A stretch of DNA of 64,000 nucleotides from Pseudomonas putida (GTDB lineage Bacteria; Pseudomonadota; Gammaproteobacteria; Pseudomonadales; Pseudomonadaceae): positions 2,712,501 through 2,776,500 of the forward strand of contig NZ_CP016634.1 in NCBI RefSeq assembly GCF_002741075.1, in the 5' to 3' direction. The stretch's first letter is position 1; the number at the start of each line of letters is the position of its first letter. This document shows, one piece after another, positions 33,920-42,237 of the stretch. The notes below the pieces were generated by a model. The model worked only from the letters and a program-made list of their open reading frames with translations. It searched no databases and had not been told where the DNA came from. Position numbers and translations under genes: made by a program.

Positions 33920-34669
33920 TCAAGAAGCCTCCAACGCCGGGCGAGGCTCACGGTTGTAAAGCGACGCCATGAGGATCAGCACCAGCAAGACCCCTCCCAG
34001 CACCGCCGAAGAGCCCACCGTGCCGAAGTCCATCCCGCCTTTCTCGTGCGGTTTGGTCAGGAAGTCGCCCAAGGTCGCGCCGAATGGACGGGTCAGGACG
34101 AACGCGACCCAGAACAGCACCACGCCTGGGATACGGGTCCAGTAGCGCGCCAGCACCACCAGGGCGATGGTGCTGCCGATCAGCAGCGCGCCGCCGGCGA
34201 AACCGAGGCCCGAGTCGTCCGCCAGGAAATCGCCCAGCGCGGTGCCAAGGGTGTTGGAAAACAGGATCGCCACCCAGTAGAACAGCTCGCCGCCGCGATG
34301 CTTGATGCGTGTGACGTCCAAGGGATTTCCGCTCAGGCGCCAGAGGGCGAACGTCAGCAGCAAGATGCCGATCAGGATGGCCGAACCTGCGGCATAGCCC
34401 AGGCCCAGGGTGCGGTCCATGAAGTCGGACATCGTGGTGCCCGCGGTACTGGTGGACAAGATGACCAGCCAGTACAGCCAGGGGTTGTAGCGACGGGAGT
34501 AAAGCTGGGTGACCAGTGTCACCAGGAACACGCTGATCAACAGCAGCGAGCTCATGGCATAGCCGATGTTGAGGGTCATCGACAACAAGTCGCCCGCCGT
34601 CTCGCCCAAGGTCGTAGCGCAGATCTTCATGACCCAGAAGGCCAAGGTGATTTGCGGAAGTTTATTCAT
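33920..34669 (-). CDS. COG4705-like integral membrane protein
   Basis: A 249-residue membrane protein made of four similar units. Each contains a T-x-G-(E/T)-x-x-(G/S)-D motif: CATTLGETAGDLLSMTLNIGYA, STAGTTMSDFMDRTLGLGYA, NTLGTALGDFLADDSGLGFA and RPFGATLGDFLTKP. The repeated acidic/glycine motif in membrane helices suggests metal or ion handling, and the family is an uncharacterised membrane-anchored protein group. The start at 34669 has GGAG about 9 bases upstream; a longer frame upstream is not supported. Function unknown. Confidence 0.8.
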   Translation of the reverse strand: MNKLPQITLAFWVMKICATTLGETAGDLLSMTLNIGYAMSSLLLISVFLVTLVTQLYSRRYNPWLYWLVILSTSTAGTTMSDFMDRTLGLGYAAGSAILIGILLLTFALWRLSGNPLDVTRIKHRGGELFYWVAILFSNTLGTALGDFLADDSGLGFAGGALLIGSTIALVVLARYWTRIPGVVLFWVAFVLTRPFGATLGDFLTKPHEKGGMDFGTVGSSAVLGGVLLVLILMASLYNREPRPALEAS

Positions 34670-35000
34670 TGTTTGCCGCTCCAGGATTGAGTGGGCGCGA
34701 TGCTGAGCGAGCGTCTTTGAAAAAACGGTTGGGGATGCATGAAAAAAGCGTTCGTTCATCGAAGGTTTCATTTAACTCGGGATTAATGCCCTACCCGCAT
34801 CCTTGAACCGTGGAGATGCCGCCGCCCTCCACGCCTCTATCACAAGACCCTCTGCAGCGTTCAACAGCAAAACGCGCACCCATACACATCTATTAATTCG
34901 ATTTATATACGTTATTTTTTGCGCTTTTCAATCAAATTAATCGGCGTAGCATTGAACCCATAGAAACAAACAACCCGTGAAACACACTGGAGCAACGACC
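34670..35000. other. AT-rich divergent intergenic region
   Basis: About 330 bases between the membrane protein gene and the repeat-protein gene. The right part (34880-34945) is strikingly AT-rich for this genome and includes TTTATATACGTTATTTTTTGCG. It should contain promoters for both divergent genes. No gene is supported. Confidence 0.5.
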
Positions 35001-35327
35001 ATGAAAAGCAAACTGATCCTGACCCTGGCTCTGTCGGCACTGGCTACCGGTGCATTCGCCGAAGATGGTTTCGACCGGACCAGCGCCCACAGCTTCGCCG
35101 CCGCCCAGACTCAATCGGCGTCCTACGCAGAAGATGGTTACGACCGCACTGGCGCACAACGCTTCGCCGAAGATGGCTACGACCGCACTGGTGCACAACG
35201 CTTCGCCGAAGATGGCTACGACCGCACTGGCGCACAACGCTTCGCCGAAGATGGCTACGACCGCACTGGCGCACAACGCTTCGCCGAAGATGGCTTTGAC
35301 CGCACCAACGCCCACCGCATCAGCTGA
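35001..35327 (+). CDS. Secreted protein with 13-residue AEDGYDRTGAQRF repeats
   Basis: A 108-residue protein with a clear signal peptide (MKSKLILTLALSALATGAFA). The mature part is built almost wholly of the repeat AEDGYDRTGAQRF: an initial AEDGFDRTSAHSF, a short insert AAAQTQSASY, four near-identical units, and a last AEDGFDRTNAHRIS. The start at 35001 has GGAG 8 bases upstream. The acidic EDGxDRT motif could bind cations, but this is not shown. Homologs with different repeat numbers are expected. I do not know a proven function. Confidence 0.8.
   Translation: MKSKLILTLALSALATGAFAEDGFDRTSAHSFAAAQTQSASYAEDGYDRTGAQRFAEDGYDRTGAQRFAEDGYDRTGAQRFAEDGYDRTGAQRFAEDGFDRTNAHRIS
35127..35324 (+). repeat. 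Tandem 39-bp repeats inside the secreted repeat protein
   Basis: Four consecutive 39-base units (35127-35165, 35166-35204, 35205-35243, 35244-35282) are nearly identical at the DNA level, differing by only a few bases, and a fifth diverged unit of 42 bases follows. Near-identity of nucleotides as well as residues implies recent amplification or gene conversion, and makes the copy number prone to change by slippage. Confidence 0.95.
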
Positions 35328-35445
35328 TCCGATGCGAGCGCACCAGCCCGGCTACGGCCGGGCTTGATCATTTCCAGCGGGCTGAAGCCTTGGCACACTA
35401 CGCACCTCGTCCACAACAAGGAAAAGGCCTACTGGCCTTGCGCAG

Positions 35446-36051
35446 ATGTACTACTACGAACCCGCCAAAGGCCATGGCCTGCCCCATGACCCGTTCAATG
35501 CCATCGTTGGCCCCCGCCCTATCGGCTGGATCTCTTCCCAGGACGTGCAAGGTCGCCTCAATCTTGCGCCCTACAGCTTCTTCAACGCCTTCAACTACAT
35601 CCCGCCGATCATCGGCTTCTGCAGCGTCGGGCGTAAAGACAGCTTGAACAACATCGAACAGACCGGTGAGTTCGTCTGGAACCTGGCCACCCGAACGCTG
35701 GCCGAACCGATGAACCAAAGCTGCGCCGCAGTGGCGGCGGATGTCGATGAGTTCGAACTGAGCGGCCTGACTCCGGCGCCATCACGCATCGTCGGCGTCC
35801 CTCGGGTGGGCGAAAGCCCGGTGGCCTTCGAATGCAAGGTGAGCCAGATCGTGCAACTCAAGCGCGCCGATCAGGCACTGGTGCCCAGTTGGCTGATCCT
35901 GGGTGAAGTCGTGGCCGTGCACATTGCCGAACATCTGCTCAAGGACGGCATCTATGATACCGCCGCCGCCGAGCCTATCCTGCGTGGAGGAGGCCCGGCG
36001 GACTACTTCGAGCTGGGCAACCTGTTCAAGATGGCCCGCCCGCAGGTCTGA
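35446..36051 (+). CDS. Flavin reductase-like FMN-binding protein (DIM6/NTAB family)
   Basis: A 201-residue protein with the split-barrel flavin reductase fold: AIVGPRPIGWISSQDVQGRLNLAPYSFFNAFNYIPPIIGFCSVG near the N-terminus (FMN-binding), DSLNNIEQTGEFVWNLATRTLAEPMNQSCA and the C-terminal DGIYDTAAAEPILRGGG. Members reduce FMN with NAD(P)H for partner monooxygenases or act alone. No monooxygenase gene is next to it, so the partner is unknown. It is convergent with the following small gene, whose stop is immediately adjacent. Confidence 0.88.
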   Translation: MYYYEPAKGHGLPHDPFNAIVGPRPIGWISSQDVQGRLNLAPYSFFNAFNYIPPIIGFCSVGRKDSLNNIEQTGEFVWNLATRTLAEPMNQSCAAVAADVDEFELSGLTPAPSRIVGVPRVGESPVAFECKVSQIVQLKRADQALVPSWLILGEVVAVHIAEHLLKDGIYDTAAAEPILRGGGPADYFELGNLFKMARPQV

Positions 36052-36285
36052 TCAAAAGATCAGTTCGCCTTCCTCGCCTACCCCTTGCAGGCGTGCGAGT
36101 TCGGCACTGGCGGCCTCATCGGCCGCTACCGCACTTTTGAACACCTGGCCATCGAGTACTTTGTGAAAGCGCGGCGCGCCCCCCATACCCAGGGCTTTAA
36201 CGGCGATCGCCGCGTTGTAACCGCCGCCTTCCACCGGGACCATTGCCGAAACCGCTTCGAAGTGGGGGAATTCTCTACGTGCCAT
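36052..36285 (-). CDS. Small conserved hypothetical protein
   Basis: A 77-residue protein, MARREFPHFEAVSAMVPVEGGGYNAAIAVKALGMGGAPRFHKVLDGQVFKSAVAADEAASAELARLQGVGEEGELIF. It is soluble, with a beta-rich first half and a helical end. It resembles short uncharacterised pseudomonad proteins that may be regulators, but I cannot name a family. The start at 36285 begins the balanced sequence; the open frame extends five codons further upstream. It lies tail-to-tail with the flavin reductase gene. Confidence 0.65.
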   Translation of the reverse strand: MARREFPHFEAVSAMVPVEGGGYNAAIAVKALGMGGAPRFHKVLDGQVFKSAVAADEAASAELARLQGVGEEGELIF

Positions 36286-36397
36286 GCTGCAAATCCGCAT
36301 CCGAAAAATCGAGGGTCGCCATTCTACCCCTCAATGGCGGATGAAGCTTACGCCTCTGTAGAACCGCGAATAGGCTCATACCGACGGTCAATGGCCA

Positions 36398-36691
36398 TCA
36401 GGCAAACGTATGCAGATCCAGGCTGCTCACCACCTGCGTCTGTACCAGCTCGCCGAAGACCTCGAGGGTCGGGGAGGCAAAGTAGCCGCTCATGGCCTGC
36501 TGGTCGCGCCAACTGCCGCTGAGCAGCCACAGGTCATCGTCGGCCTGGGACCGCTGAATGGTGAAACTCAGGCAACCCGGCGTACGCAGCGAAGGTTCCA
36601 GCAGGTCGCGCAGACGCGCGCCCAGTTCCGCCGAACGACCGCTGCTAGCCCGGATGAAAGCCAGGTGAGTGACCGGTTGTGGCTGGGTCAT
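36398..36691 (-). CDS. Antibiotic biosynthesis monooxygenase (ABM) domain protein
   Basis: A 97-residue single-domain ferredoxin-like protein: MTQPQPVTHLAFIRASSGRSAELGARLRDLLEPSLRTPGCLSFTIQRSQADDDLWLLSGSWRDQQAMSGYFASPTLEVFGELV. The order of beta strand, helix with the R/L-rich face, PGCLSFTI strand and the W-rich strand is typical of ABM-domain cofactor-free monooxygenases. The start at 36691 has AGGAG upstream. It is divergent from the AraC-type regulator gene, which may control it; a 25-bp perfect palindrome lies between. Substrate unknown. Confidence 0.82.
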   Translation of the reverse strand: MTQPQPVTHLAFIRASSGRSAELGARLRDLLEPSLRTPGCLSFTIQRSQADDDLWLLSGSWRDQQAMSGYFASPTLEVFGELVQTQVVSSLDLHTFA

Positions 36692-36773
36692 GAAGGATCT
36701 CCTTGAAGCAGGCGGACGGAAAAACCAGGCTGCCAAGGTTAGTGCCCCGCCCCTGCGCGACGTTAGGTCATTA

Positions 36774-36829
36774 CTGCCGGTCGATTGCCTGATCCTGCCG
36801 CGCTGCAGGATCAGGCAATCGACCGGCAG
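36774..36829. repeat. Perfect 25-bp-arm palindrome between divergent genes
   Basis: The arms 36774-36798 and 36805-36829 are perfect inverted copies of 25 bases (arm begins CTGCCGGTCGATTGCC) around a 6-base loop CGCGCT. This is far longer than an ordinary operator or terminator stem, and it is not a REP unit of the type seen elsewhere in the window. It lies between the ABM gene and the AraC gene, which point away from each other. Confidence 0.95.
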
Positions 36830-36892
36830 CTTTCGACTAGCGCCTGTCATTGCCCAAACCTATGCTGCGTCGGTCAGTAGAGGATAACCGCC

Positions 36893-37810
36893 ATGCCCGC
36901 AACGCCCTTGGAACCCACGCTCGAAGCCCAGCGTCAGGAGCTGGCCGACCTGATCCGCCGTCATGTCGGCGAGCCCTCGGGGACGGTATCCGCCATCGAT
37001 GACCTGTATCTGGTCAGCTACCGCGAAACCCTGCGCTCGATGCCCGCTCTGGCACAACCAGCCCTGTGCATCCTGGCCCAAGGCAGCAAGACCTTGTTTC
37101 TCGGCGATGAACGCTACGCCTATGACCCGCTGCATTACATGGTGGTGTCAGTGACGTTGCCGATCAGCGGCGCGCTGCTCGAAGCCAGCCCCGAGAATCC
37201 GAGCCTAGGCCTTCGCATGGACATCGATCCGGCGCAGATCAGTCAGTTGATCGCCGAAAGCGGCCCGATGATGGTGCCCAACCTGCCATCCGGTCGGGGC
37301 CTGTACGTGGAAAGAAGCGATCCGCAGTTGCTCGATGCCTTGCTGCGCCTGCTGCGATTGCTCGATTCGCCACGGGACATCCCGGTGTTGGCGCCGCTGA
37401 TTCGCCGCGAGATTCTCTACCGGTTGCTGCGCGGCCCCCAAGGCCATCGCCTGTATGAAATCGCCTTGGCCAACAGCCAGACCCATCGCGTCTGCCAGGC
37501 CATCACCTGGCTCAATCGTCACTACCAGCAGCCGCTGCGCATCGAGGACTTGGCGCGGGAAGTGAACCTCAGCACCTCGACCTTGCACCACAGGTTCAAG
37601 GCCGTGACCTCGATGAGCCCCTTGCAGTACCAGAAGCAGTTGCGCCTGCAGGAGGCGCGACGACTGATGCTCAACGATGGGCTGGAGGCGGCGGTGGCAG
37701 GGTATCGAGTGGGCTATGAAAGCCCCTCGCAGTTCAGCCGTGAATACAGCCGGCTATACGGCGCACCACCGATTCGGGATGTGGCGCGGCTGCGGGCCAA
37801 CGCCAGCTGA
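36893..37810 (+). CDS. AraC-family transcriptional regulator
   Basis: A 305-residue regulator with an N-terminal cupin-like AraC_N domain (PALCILAQGSKTLFLGDERYAYDPLHYMVVSVTLPISGALLEASPENP) and a C-terminal double helix-turn-helix (ICQAITWLNRHYQQPLRIEDLAREVNLSTSTLHHRFKAVTSMSPLQYQKQLRLQEARRLML...VGYESPSQFSREYSRLYGAPP). The ATG has GAGG about 8 bases upstream. It is divergent from the ABM gene and may regulate it. Effector unknown. Confidence 0.9.
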   Translation: MPATPLEPTLEAQRQELADLIRRHVGEPSGTVSAIDDLYLVSYRETLRSMPALAQPALCILAQGSKTLFLGDERYAYDPLHYMVVSVTLPISGALLEASPENPSLGLRMDIDPAQISQLIAESGPMMVPNLPSGRGLYVERSDPQLLDALLRLLRLLDSPRDIPVLAPLIRREILYRLLRGPQGHRLYEIALANSQTHRVCQAITWLNRHYQQPLRIEDLAREVNLSTSTLHHRFKAVTSMSPLQYQKQLRLQEARRLMLNDGLEAAVAGYRVGYESPSQFSREYSRLYGAPPIRDVARLRANAS

Positions 37811-37840
37811 CCGCTGGCACAAGGAAGGCCGCGCAGTATA

Positions 37841-37977
37841 TGTAGGAGCGGGCTTGCCCCTCGATCGGCTGCAAGGCAGCCGCAAGCCCGACGAGCAGGT
37901 GTGTCCGATCCCGATGTATCGGGGCGGCAGCTTTACGACCGCTTCGCAGCCGATCGCGGCACAAGGCCGCTCCTACA
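37841..37977. repeat. Long inverted repeat of a second REP-like family
   Basis: TGTAGGAGCGGGCTTGCC at the left and CACAAGGCCGCTCCTACA at the right form imperfect inverted ends. Internal GC-rich segments (GATCGGCTGC and GCAGCCGATC) are also inverted. It is a different repeat type from the GCGGGTAAACCCGC units, and one single arm of it recurs at 54906-54950. Confidence 0.7.
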
Positions 37978-37989
37978 GGGACCGCGATG

Positions 37990-39627
37990 TCAACCCACCA
38001 CTGTGGCTTGCCACTGCGCCTGATCGACCTGGATCAAGGTCGGCCCTTTGCGCTCGACCGCGGCCTGCAACGCCGCCTGCAGTTGCGCTACGTCTCCTAC
38101 ATTGCAGGCCTGTGCGCCGAGCGCCTGGGCCACGCCGATGAAGTCCGGCGTATGGATATCCACGCCTACCGGCTCGATGGCCCGGTTGACCATGTACTTC
38201 TTGATTTCCTCGTACCCCTGGTTGTTCCACAGCAGCACGATCAACGGCACCTGGGCCTCCACCGCGCTGGCGAGCTCCGGCAAGGTGAACTGCAGGCCGC
38301 CATCGCCGATCAGGCAAACCGCAGGCGAACGATCCGCGGCACGTTCGGCGCTGCCGAGCCAGGCGCCCATGGCGGCCGGCAAGGCATAGCCCAGGGTGCC
38401 GTAGCCGGTCGAGGCGTTGAACCAACGCCGTGGCTGGGGCATATCCAGGGTCAAGTTGCCGGTGTACACCGGCTGGGTCGAGTCGCCGACCAGAATGGCC
38501 GTTGGCAGGGCTTCGAGAATGCTCGTGAGCAAGCGCGTCTGGCTCAGGGTCGGCTGGTCCCAGGTACTGGCCAGATCCTTGCGCAGACGCTCTGCGCGGG
38601 CACTGCCCCAGGTTGCATCCGGCGCCGGTCGAGGCAGTGCCTGCAAGGCTGCCAACAGGGCTTCGGCGGCTTGTTCGGCATCGGCGACCAGCGCCAGCTC
38701 CGGCAGGTAATTGCGCACGGTCTGGTCAGGGTCGATGTCGATGCGCAGCAAGCTGCCAGGGATTTCGAAGCCGCCCTTGAACGTCACGTCATAGTCGGTT
38801 TCGGCCAGCTCGGTGCCGATGGCCAGCACCACATCGGCCTCAGCCACCAAGGCGCGCGTTGCCACCAGCGATTGGGTAGAACCGATCTGCAACGGATGGG
38901 TGGCCGGCAATAGGCCCTTGGCATTGATGGTCAGGGCCACCGGCGCCTGGAGGTGCTCGGCAAGCTCTGCCAGTACAGCCCCCGCCGCCAGCGCACCGCC
39001 ACCGGCCAGGATCAGCGGACGCTGGGCCTTGGCCAGGCGCTCAGCCATCAGCGCCACGGTCCGGGGCGCAGCCCCTGCACGAGCAGTGCGTATAGGGCGC
39101 GCTGGCAACAGGTGGTCGGCGGGCTCGACCAGCACGTCCAGAGGGATCTCGATATGCACAGGCCGTGGACGTGCACCATCGAACACCGCGAAGGCGCGCG
39201 CCAGCACCTGGGGCAGGTCGTCAGCACTCATCAGCGTATGGGAAAACGCCGCCACACCGGCAACCAGCGCGCCCTGGTTGGGCAGCTCATGGAGCTTGCC
39301 GCGGCCACCGCCGAGCTGGTCGCGGGACTGCACACTGGAGATCACCAGCATCGGAATCGAGTCGGCGTAGGCCTGGCCCATGGCCGTGGTGATGTTGGTC
39401 ATGCCCGGGCCAGTGATGATGAAGCACACCCCGGGTTTGCCGCGGGTGCGGGCATAGCCGTCAGCCATGAACCCGGCGCCCTGCTCGTGGCGGGGCGTGA
39501 TGTGGCGAATGGAGGAGCTCGCAAGCCCCCGGTAGAGCTCCACGGTATGCACGCCCGGAATCCCGAAGACATGGTCCACGCCATAGCCTTCGAGGAGATT
39601 GACCAATACTTCGCCGCAGGTTGCCAT
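37990..39627 (-). CDS. ThDP-dependent decarboxylase, 2-ketoarginine decarboxylase/acetolactate-synthase-like
   Basis: A 545-residue three-domain thiamine-diphosphate enzyme. The catalytic Glu is E48 in PRHEQGAGFMADGYAR. The C-terminal cofactor motif is GDGGLQFTLPELASAVEAQVPLIVLLWNNQGYEEI. The sequence resembles the AruI group (5-guanidino-2-oxopentanoate decarboxylase of the arginine transaminase pathway) more than biosynthetic acetolactate synthase: there is no regulatory-subunit gene nearby. The LysR gene divergent from it is its probable regulator. The class is certain; the 2-ketoarginine substrate is less so. Confidence 0.8.
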   Translation of the reverse strand: MATCGEVLVNLLEGYGVDHVFGIPGVHTVELYRGLASSSIRHITPRHEQGAGFMADGYARTRGKPGVCFIITGPGMTNITTAMGQAYADSIPMLVISSVQSRDQLGGGRGKLHELPNQGALVAGVAAFSHTLMSADDLPQVLARAFAVFDGARPRPVHIEIPLDVLVEPADHLLPARPIRTARAGAAPRTVALMAERLAKAQRPLILAGGGALAAGAVLAELAEHLQAPVALTINAKGLLPATHPLQIGSTQSLVATRALVAEADVVLAIGTELAETDYDVTFKGGFEIPGSLLRIDIDPDQTVRNYLPELALVADAEQAAEALLAALQALPRPAPDATWGSARAERLRKDLASTWDQPTLSQTRLLTSILEALPTAILVGDSTQPVYTGNLTLDMPQPRRWFNASTGYGTLGYALPAAMGAWLGSAERAADRSPAVCLIGDGGLQFTLPELASAVEAQVPLIVLLWNNQGYEEIKKYMVNRAIEPVGVDIHTPDFIGVAQALGAQACNVGDVAQLQAALQAAVERKGPTLIQVDQAQWQATVVG

Positions 39628-39739
39628 AGGATTTACCCTGGTTCTTGTTGAAATCTGTGTTTATGGAACCAAGGCGCGGCTATCGCCACAATGCAAAAAA
39701 ACACATACTAGCCATGTCTCAGGATCATGGCTCACATCG

Positions 39740-40648
39740 ATGAAACGCCTCCCGCCCCTACCCGCGCTGTACACCTTCCTGATCACCGCTCAGCACTGCA
39801 ACTTCACCCGTGCGGCCCAGCAGTTGCACATCACGCAAGGTGCGGTCAGCCGACAGATCGCCGGGCTCGAGGAGCACCTGGGTTACGTGCTGTTCCAGCG
39901 CCAGGCGCGTGGCCTGAGCCTGACCCGCGAAGGCCAGGACTGGCTACTGCGGGTACAGCAGATTTTCACCCTGATCGAACAGGGCGTACGCGAAGTCGGC
40001 CGCCACAGCGCCACGCTCCAGCTCAAGGCACCCACTTGCGTCATGCGCTGGCTGCTGCCGCGCCTGATGGAATGGCAGGCGCTGCGCCCGGACGTGCCGG
40101 TGGAACTGACCACCACGGTGCAGCACGGCGTGGATTTTCGACGCGAAGGCTTCGACGCTGCCGTGGTATATGGTGCGCAACCCAATGGGGGCTTGCAGGT
40201 GCGCAAGTTGTTCGATGAGCAATTGACGCCGGTGTGTGCGCCCTCCCTGCTCGAAGGGCCGCTGCCGCTGGCGCGTCTGGAGGACCTGTCCCGTCATATG
40301 CTGCTGCACCCCTCGCGAGATGAGCACGACTGGCGACTGTGGTTGCAGGCGGCGGGTGCCAGCGTCGAGCTCAATGGACCGCGCCAGCATTTCGAGACAC
40401 TGGACATGGCGATGGCCATGGCCTCCCAAGGCACGGGGGTGGCGATCGGCGATTGGGCTCTGGTCGGCGATGATCTACGCAGCGGCAGGTTGTGCATGCC
40501 GTTCGGGCTGAAGGTGCTCACGGGCAAAGGCTATTACCTGGTAAGCCCTGCCCGGAGCATGCCGGCGGGGTTGGTTGAATTGCTGGACTGGCTCGAAGCG
40601 CGGGCCAGGCCAGCCGGCTCAATAACCCACAGTGAAACGCGCCCGTGA
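39740..40648 (+). CDS. LysR-family regulator divergent from the ThDP enzyme
   Basis: A 302-residue LysR/GcvA-type regulator. The N-terminal winged helix is LPALYTFLITAQHCNFTRAAQQLHITQGAVSRQIAGLEEHLGYVLFQRQARGLSLTREGQ. The periplasmic-binding-like effector domain follows. The start at 39740 (MKRLPPLPALYTF) fits the family; the longer open frame upstream covers the promoter. The 112-base gap to the divergent decarboxylase gene suggests it controls that gene. Its 3' end overlaps the next convergent gene by 30 bases. Confidence 0.9.
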   Translation: MKRLPPLPALYTFLITAQHCNFTRAAQQLHITQGAVSRQIAGLEEHLGYVLFQRQARGLSLTREGQDWLLRVQQIFTLIEQGVREVGRHSATLQLKAPTCVMRWLLPRLMEWQALRPDVPVELTTTVQHGVDFRREGFDAAVVYGAQPNGGLQVRKLFDEQLTPVCAPSLLEGPLPLARLEDLSRHMLLHPSRDEHDWRLWLQAAGASVELNGPRQHFETLDMAMAMASQGTGVAIGDWALVGDDLRSGRLCMPFGLKVLTGKGYYLVSPARSMPAGLVELLDWLEARARPAGSITHSETRP

Positions 40649-41233
40649 ATGGGCCGGATTCTCCAGCTCATCGATCATCGCGATGGCATAGTCGGCGAAA
40701 GTGATCCAGCTCCTGCCATCGGCGCCGATCAGCAGGTCATCCTTGCCAAGGCGATACTGCCCACTGCGCGCACCTTCGACGAACTCGGCCGATGGCGAGA
40801 GGAAGGTCCACTCCAGACCCGACGTCTGGCGCAAGGCGTCGAGAAAACGCACACCGGCACTGGCTTCGGCCTTGTAGGCCTCAGGGAAATCCGGGCTGTC
40901 GATGACGCGCTGCCCAGACGGCAGCAGCAGGCTACCTGCCCCGCCCACCACCAGTAAGCGAGCAACGCCTGCGGCCTTGACCGGCTCGATGATCGCTTCA
41001 GGTTCGATCGTCGCGAAATGCGCCGCGCTCATGACCGCATCCGCCCCAGCCAGGGCGGCCTTCAGGGCGGCACTGTCCTTGGCATCCAGCGCTTTGGTCG
41101 TCACCCCTTCGCGCCCGTTCAGCTTGGATGGATTACGGGCGATGGCCACGACCTGATGGCCCCGGCGCAGGGCCTCTTCCAGCAACTGGCTACCGGCACG
41201 GCCGGTGGCCCCAATGATTGCGATCTTGCTCAT
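40619..41233 (-). CDS. NAD(P)-binding oxidoreductase (NmrA/YwnB-like)
   Basis: A 204-residue short NAD(P)-binding protein with the dinucleotide motif KIAIIGATGRAGSQLLEEALRRGHQVVAIARNP at its start and the family segments DAVMSAAHFAT and VGGAGSLLLPSG. It resembles the NAD(P)H-binding group of stress-linked reductases that lack the full SDR catalytic Tyr-x-x-x-Lys. The start at 41233 has GGAG about 8 bases upstream. It is followed, on the same strand upstream, by the metallo-beta-lactamase-fold gene 27 bases away, so the two may be co-transcribed. Confidence 0.85.
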   Translation of the reverse strand: MSKIAIIGATGRAGSQLLEEALRRGHQVVAIARNPSKLNGREGVTTKALDAKDSAALKAALAGADAVMSAAHFATIEPEAIIEPVKAAGVARLLVVGGAGSLLLPSGQRVIDSPDFPEAYKAEASAGVRFLDALRQTSGLEWTFLSPSAEFVEGARSGQYRLGKDDLLIGADGRSWITFADYAIAMIDELENPAHSRARFTVGY

Positions 41234-41260
41234 GGGAGACACTCCATCAGTTGAAAAGAA

Positions 41261-42136
41261 TTACCACTGCATTTCGCCCTTGGCGACCTTGGCGCTGAGC
41301 TCCAGCGAACTGGCGTCGCCCAGCTGTGGATAGCGCTGCTCCATCGCCTTGATCAACGCATCCGAATGGGCGGCCTTGGCCGCCTCGGCATCGAAGGCGC
41401 GGATGTAACCGGCGGTGAAACGCACAGCGTCCAGCGAGCGGCTGCTCTGCCCCAGGTAGTGGCCAGGGATCACCGTACGCGGGGCGAGTCGCTCGATGCG
41501 CTCGAGGGTTGCGAGCCAATCGGCATGGGACTGGGCGGTCTGGGTGTCGGCCATCCAGACATGAATGTGCTCGGCCACGATCACACCACCGACCACAGCC
41601 TTGATCGACGGAATCCACACGAAGCTGCGGTCTGGCTGGGGCCCATCGAGACCGACGACTTCCAGCGCCTGCCCTTCCAACTCCAGGCGATCACCCACCA
41701 GGACCTGCGGCACGACCAGTTTCTCGGGCTTGTCGCTGCCCATTTTCGGGCCCCAATAGTCCAGCTTGGCGTCCATGGTCTTGCGGATATGCGCCACGGT
41801 GGCGGCCGAGGCGAGCACTTGGGCTTTGGGAAACGCACGGGTCAGGGTATCCAGACCAAAGTAATAGTCTGGATCGCCATGGCTGATATAAATGGTGGTC
41901 AGTCGCTTGCCGCCTGCCTTCAAGCGCTGGACCACCTGCTCGGCCTGGGCCTTGCCGAACTGGGCATCGACCAGGATGGCATCGTGTTCGCCACTGACGA
42001 TCACCGAACTGACCGGAAAGATCGCATCATGGCCAGGGTTGTACACCTCAAGGTGAAGGGGCTCGGCGGCCAGCGCCTGGCCGGCCAGGGCAAGACTGGC
42101 CAATACCAGGCTGCGCAGGGTAGTGATGAGCGACAT
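41261..42136 (-). CDS. Periplasmic metallo-beta-lactamase-fold hydrolase with atypical metal motif
   Basis: A 291-residue protein with a signal peptide (MSLITTLRSLVLASLALAGQALA). The MBL fold is clear (ILVDAQFGKAQAEQVVQRLKAGGKRLTTIYISHGDPDYYFGLDTLTRAFPKAQVLAS), but the usual HxHxDH motif reads HGDPDY, so the second and last His are replaced. A later GHYLG supplies one more His. The altered metal site suggests a changed metal load or reaction. It is divergent from a LysR gene and precedes the NAD(P)-binding gene on the same strand. Substrate unknown. Confidence 0.82.
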   Translation of the reverse strand: MSLITTLRSLVLASLALAGQALAAEPLHLEVYNPGHDAIFPVSSVIVSGEHDAILVDAQFGKAQAEQVVQRLKAGGKRLTTIYISHGDPDYYFGLDTLTRAFPKAQVLASAATVAHIRKTMDAKLDYWGPKMGSDKPEKLVVPQVLVGDRLELEGQALEVVGLDGPQPDRSFVWIPSIKAVVGGVIVAEHIHVWMADTQTAQSHADWLATLERIERLAPRTVIPGHYLGQSSRSLDAVRFTAGYIRAFDAEAAKAAHSDALIKAMEQRYPQLGDASSLELSAKVAKGEMQW

Positions 42137-42237
42137 CGGACATTCCTAGATGGGAGATTGAGCAACAGCATAGTTGCCCAATCCATCACAAAAAATGCGA
42201 TGCTCAGACATAGTTTGTTTCTGAAATCGGGCAAATC

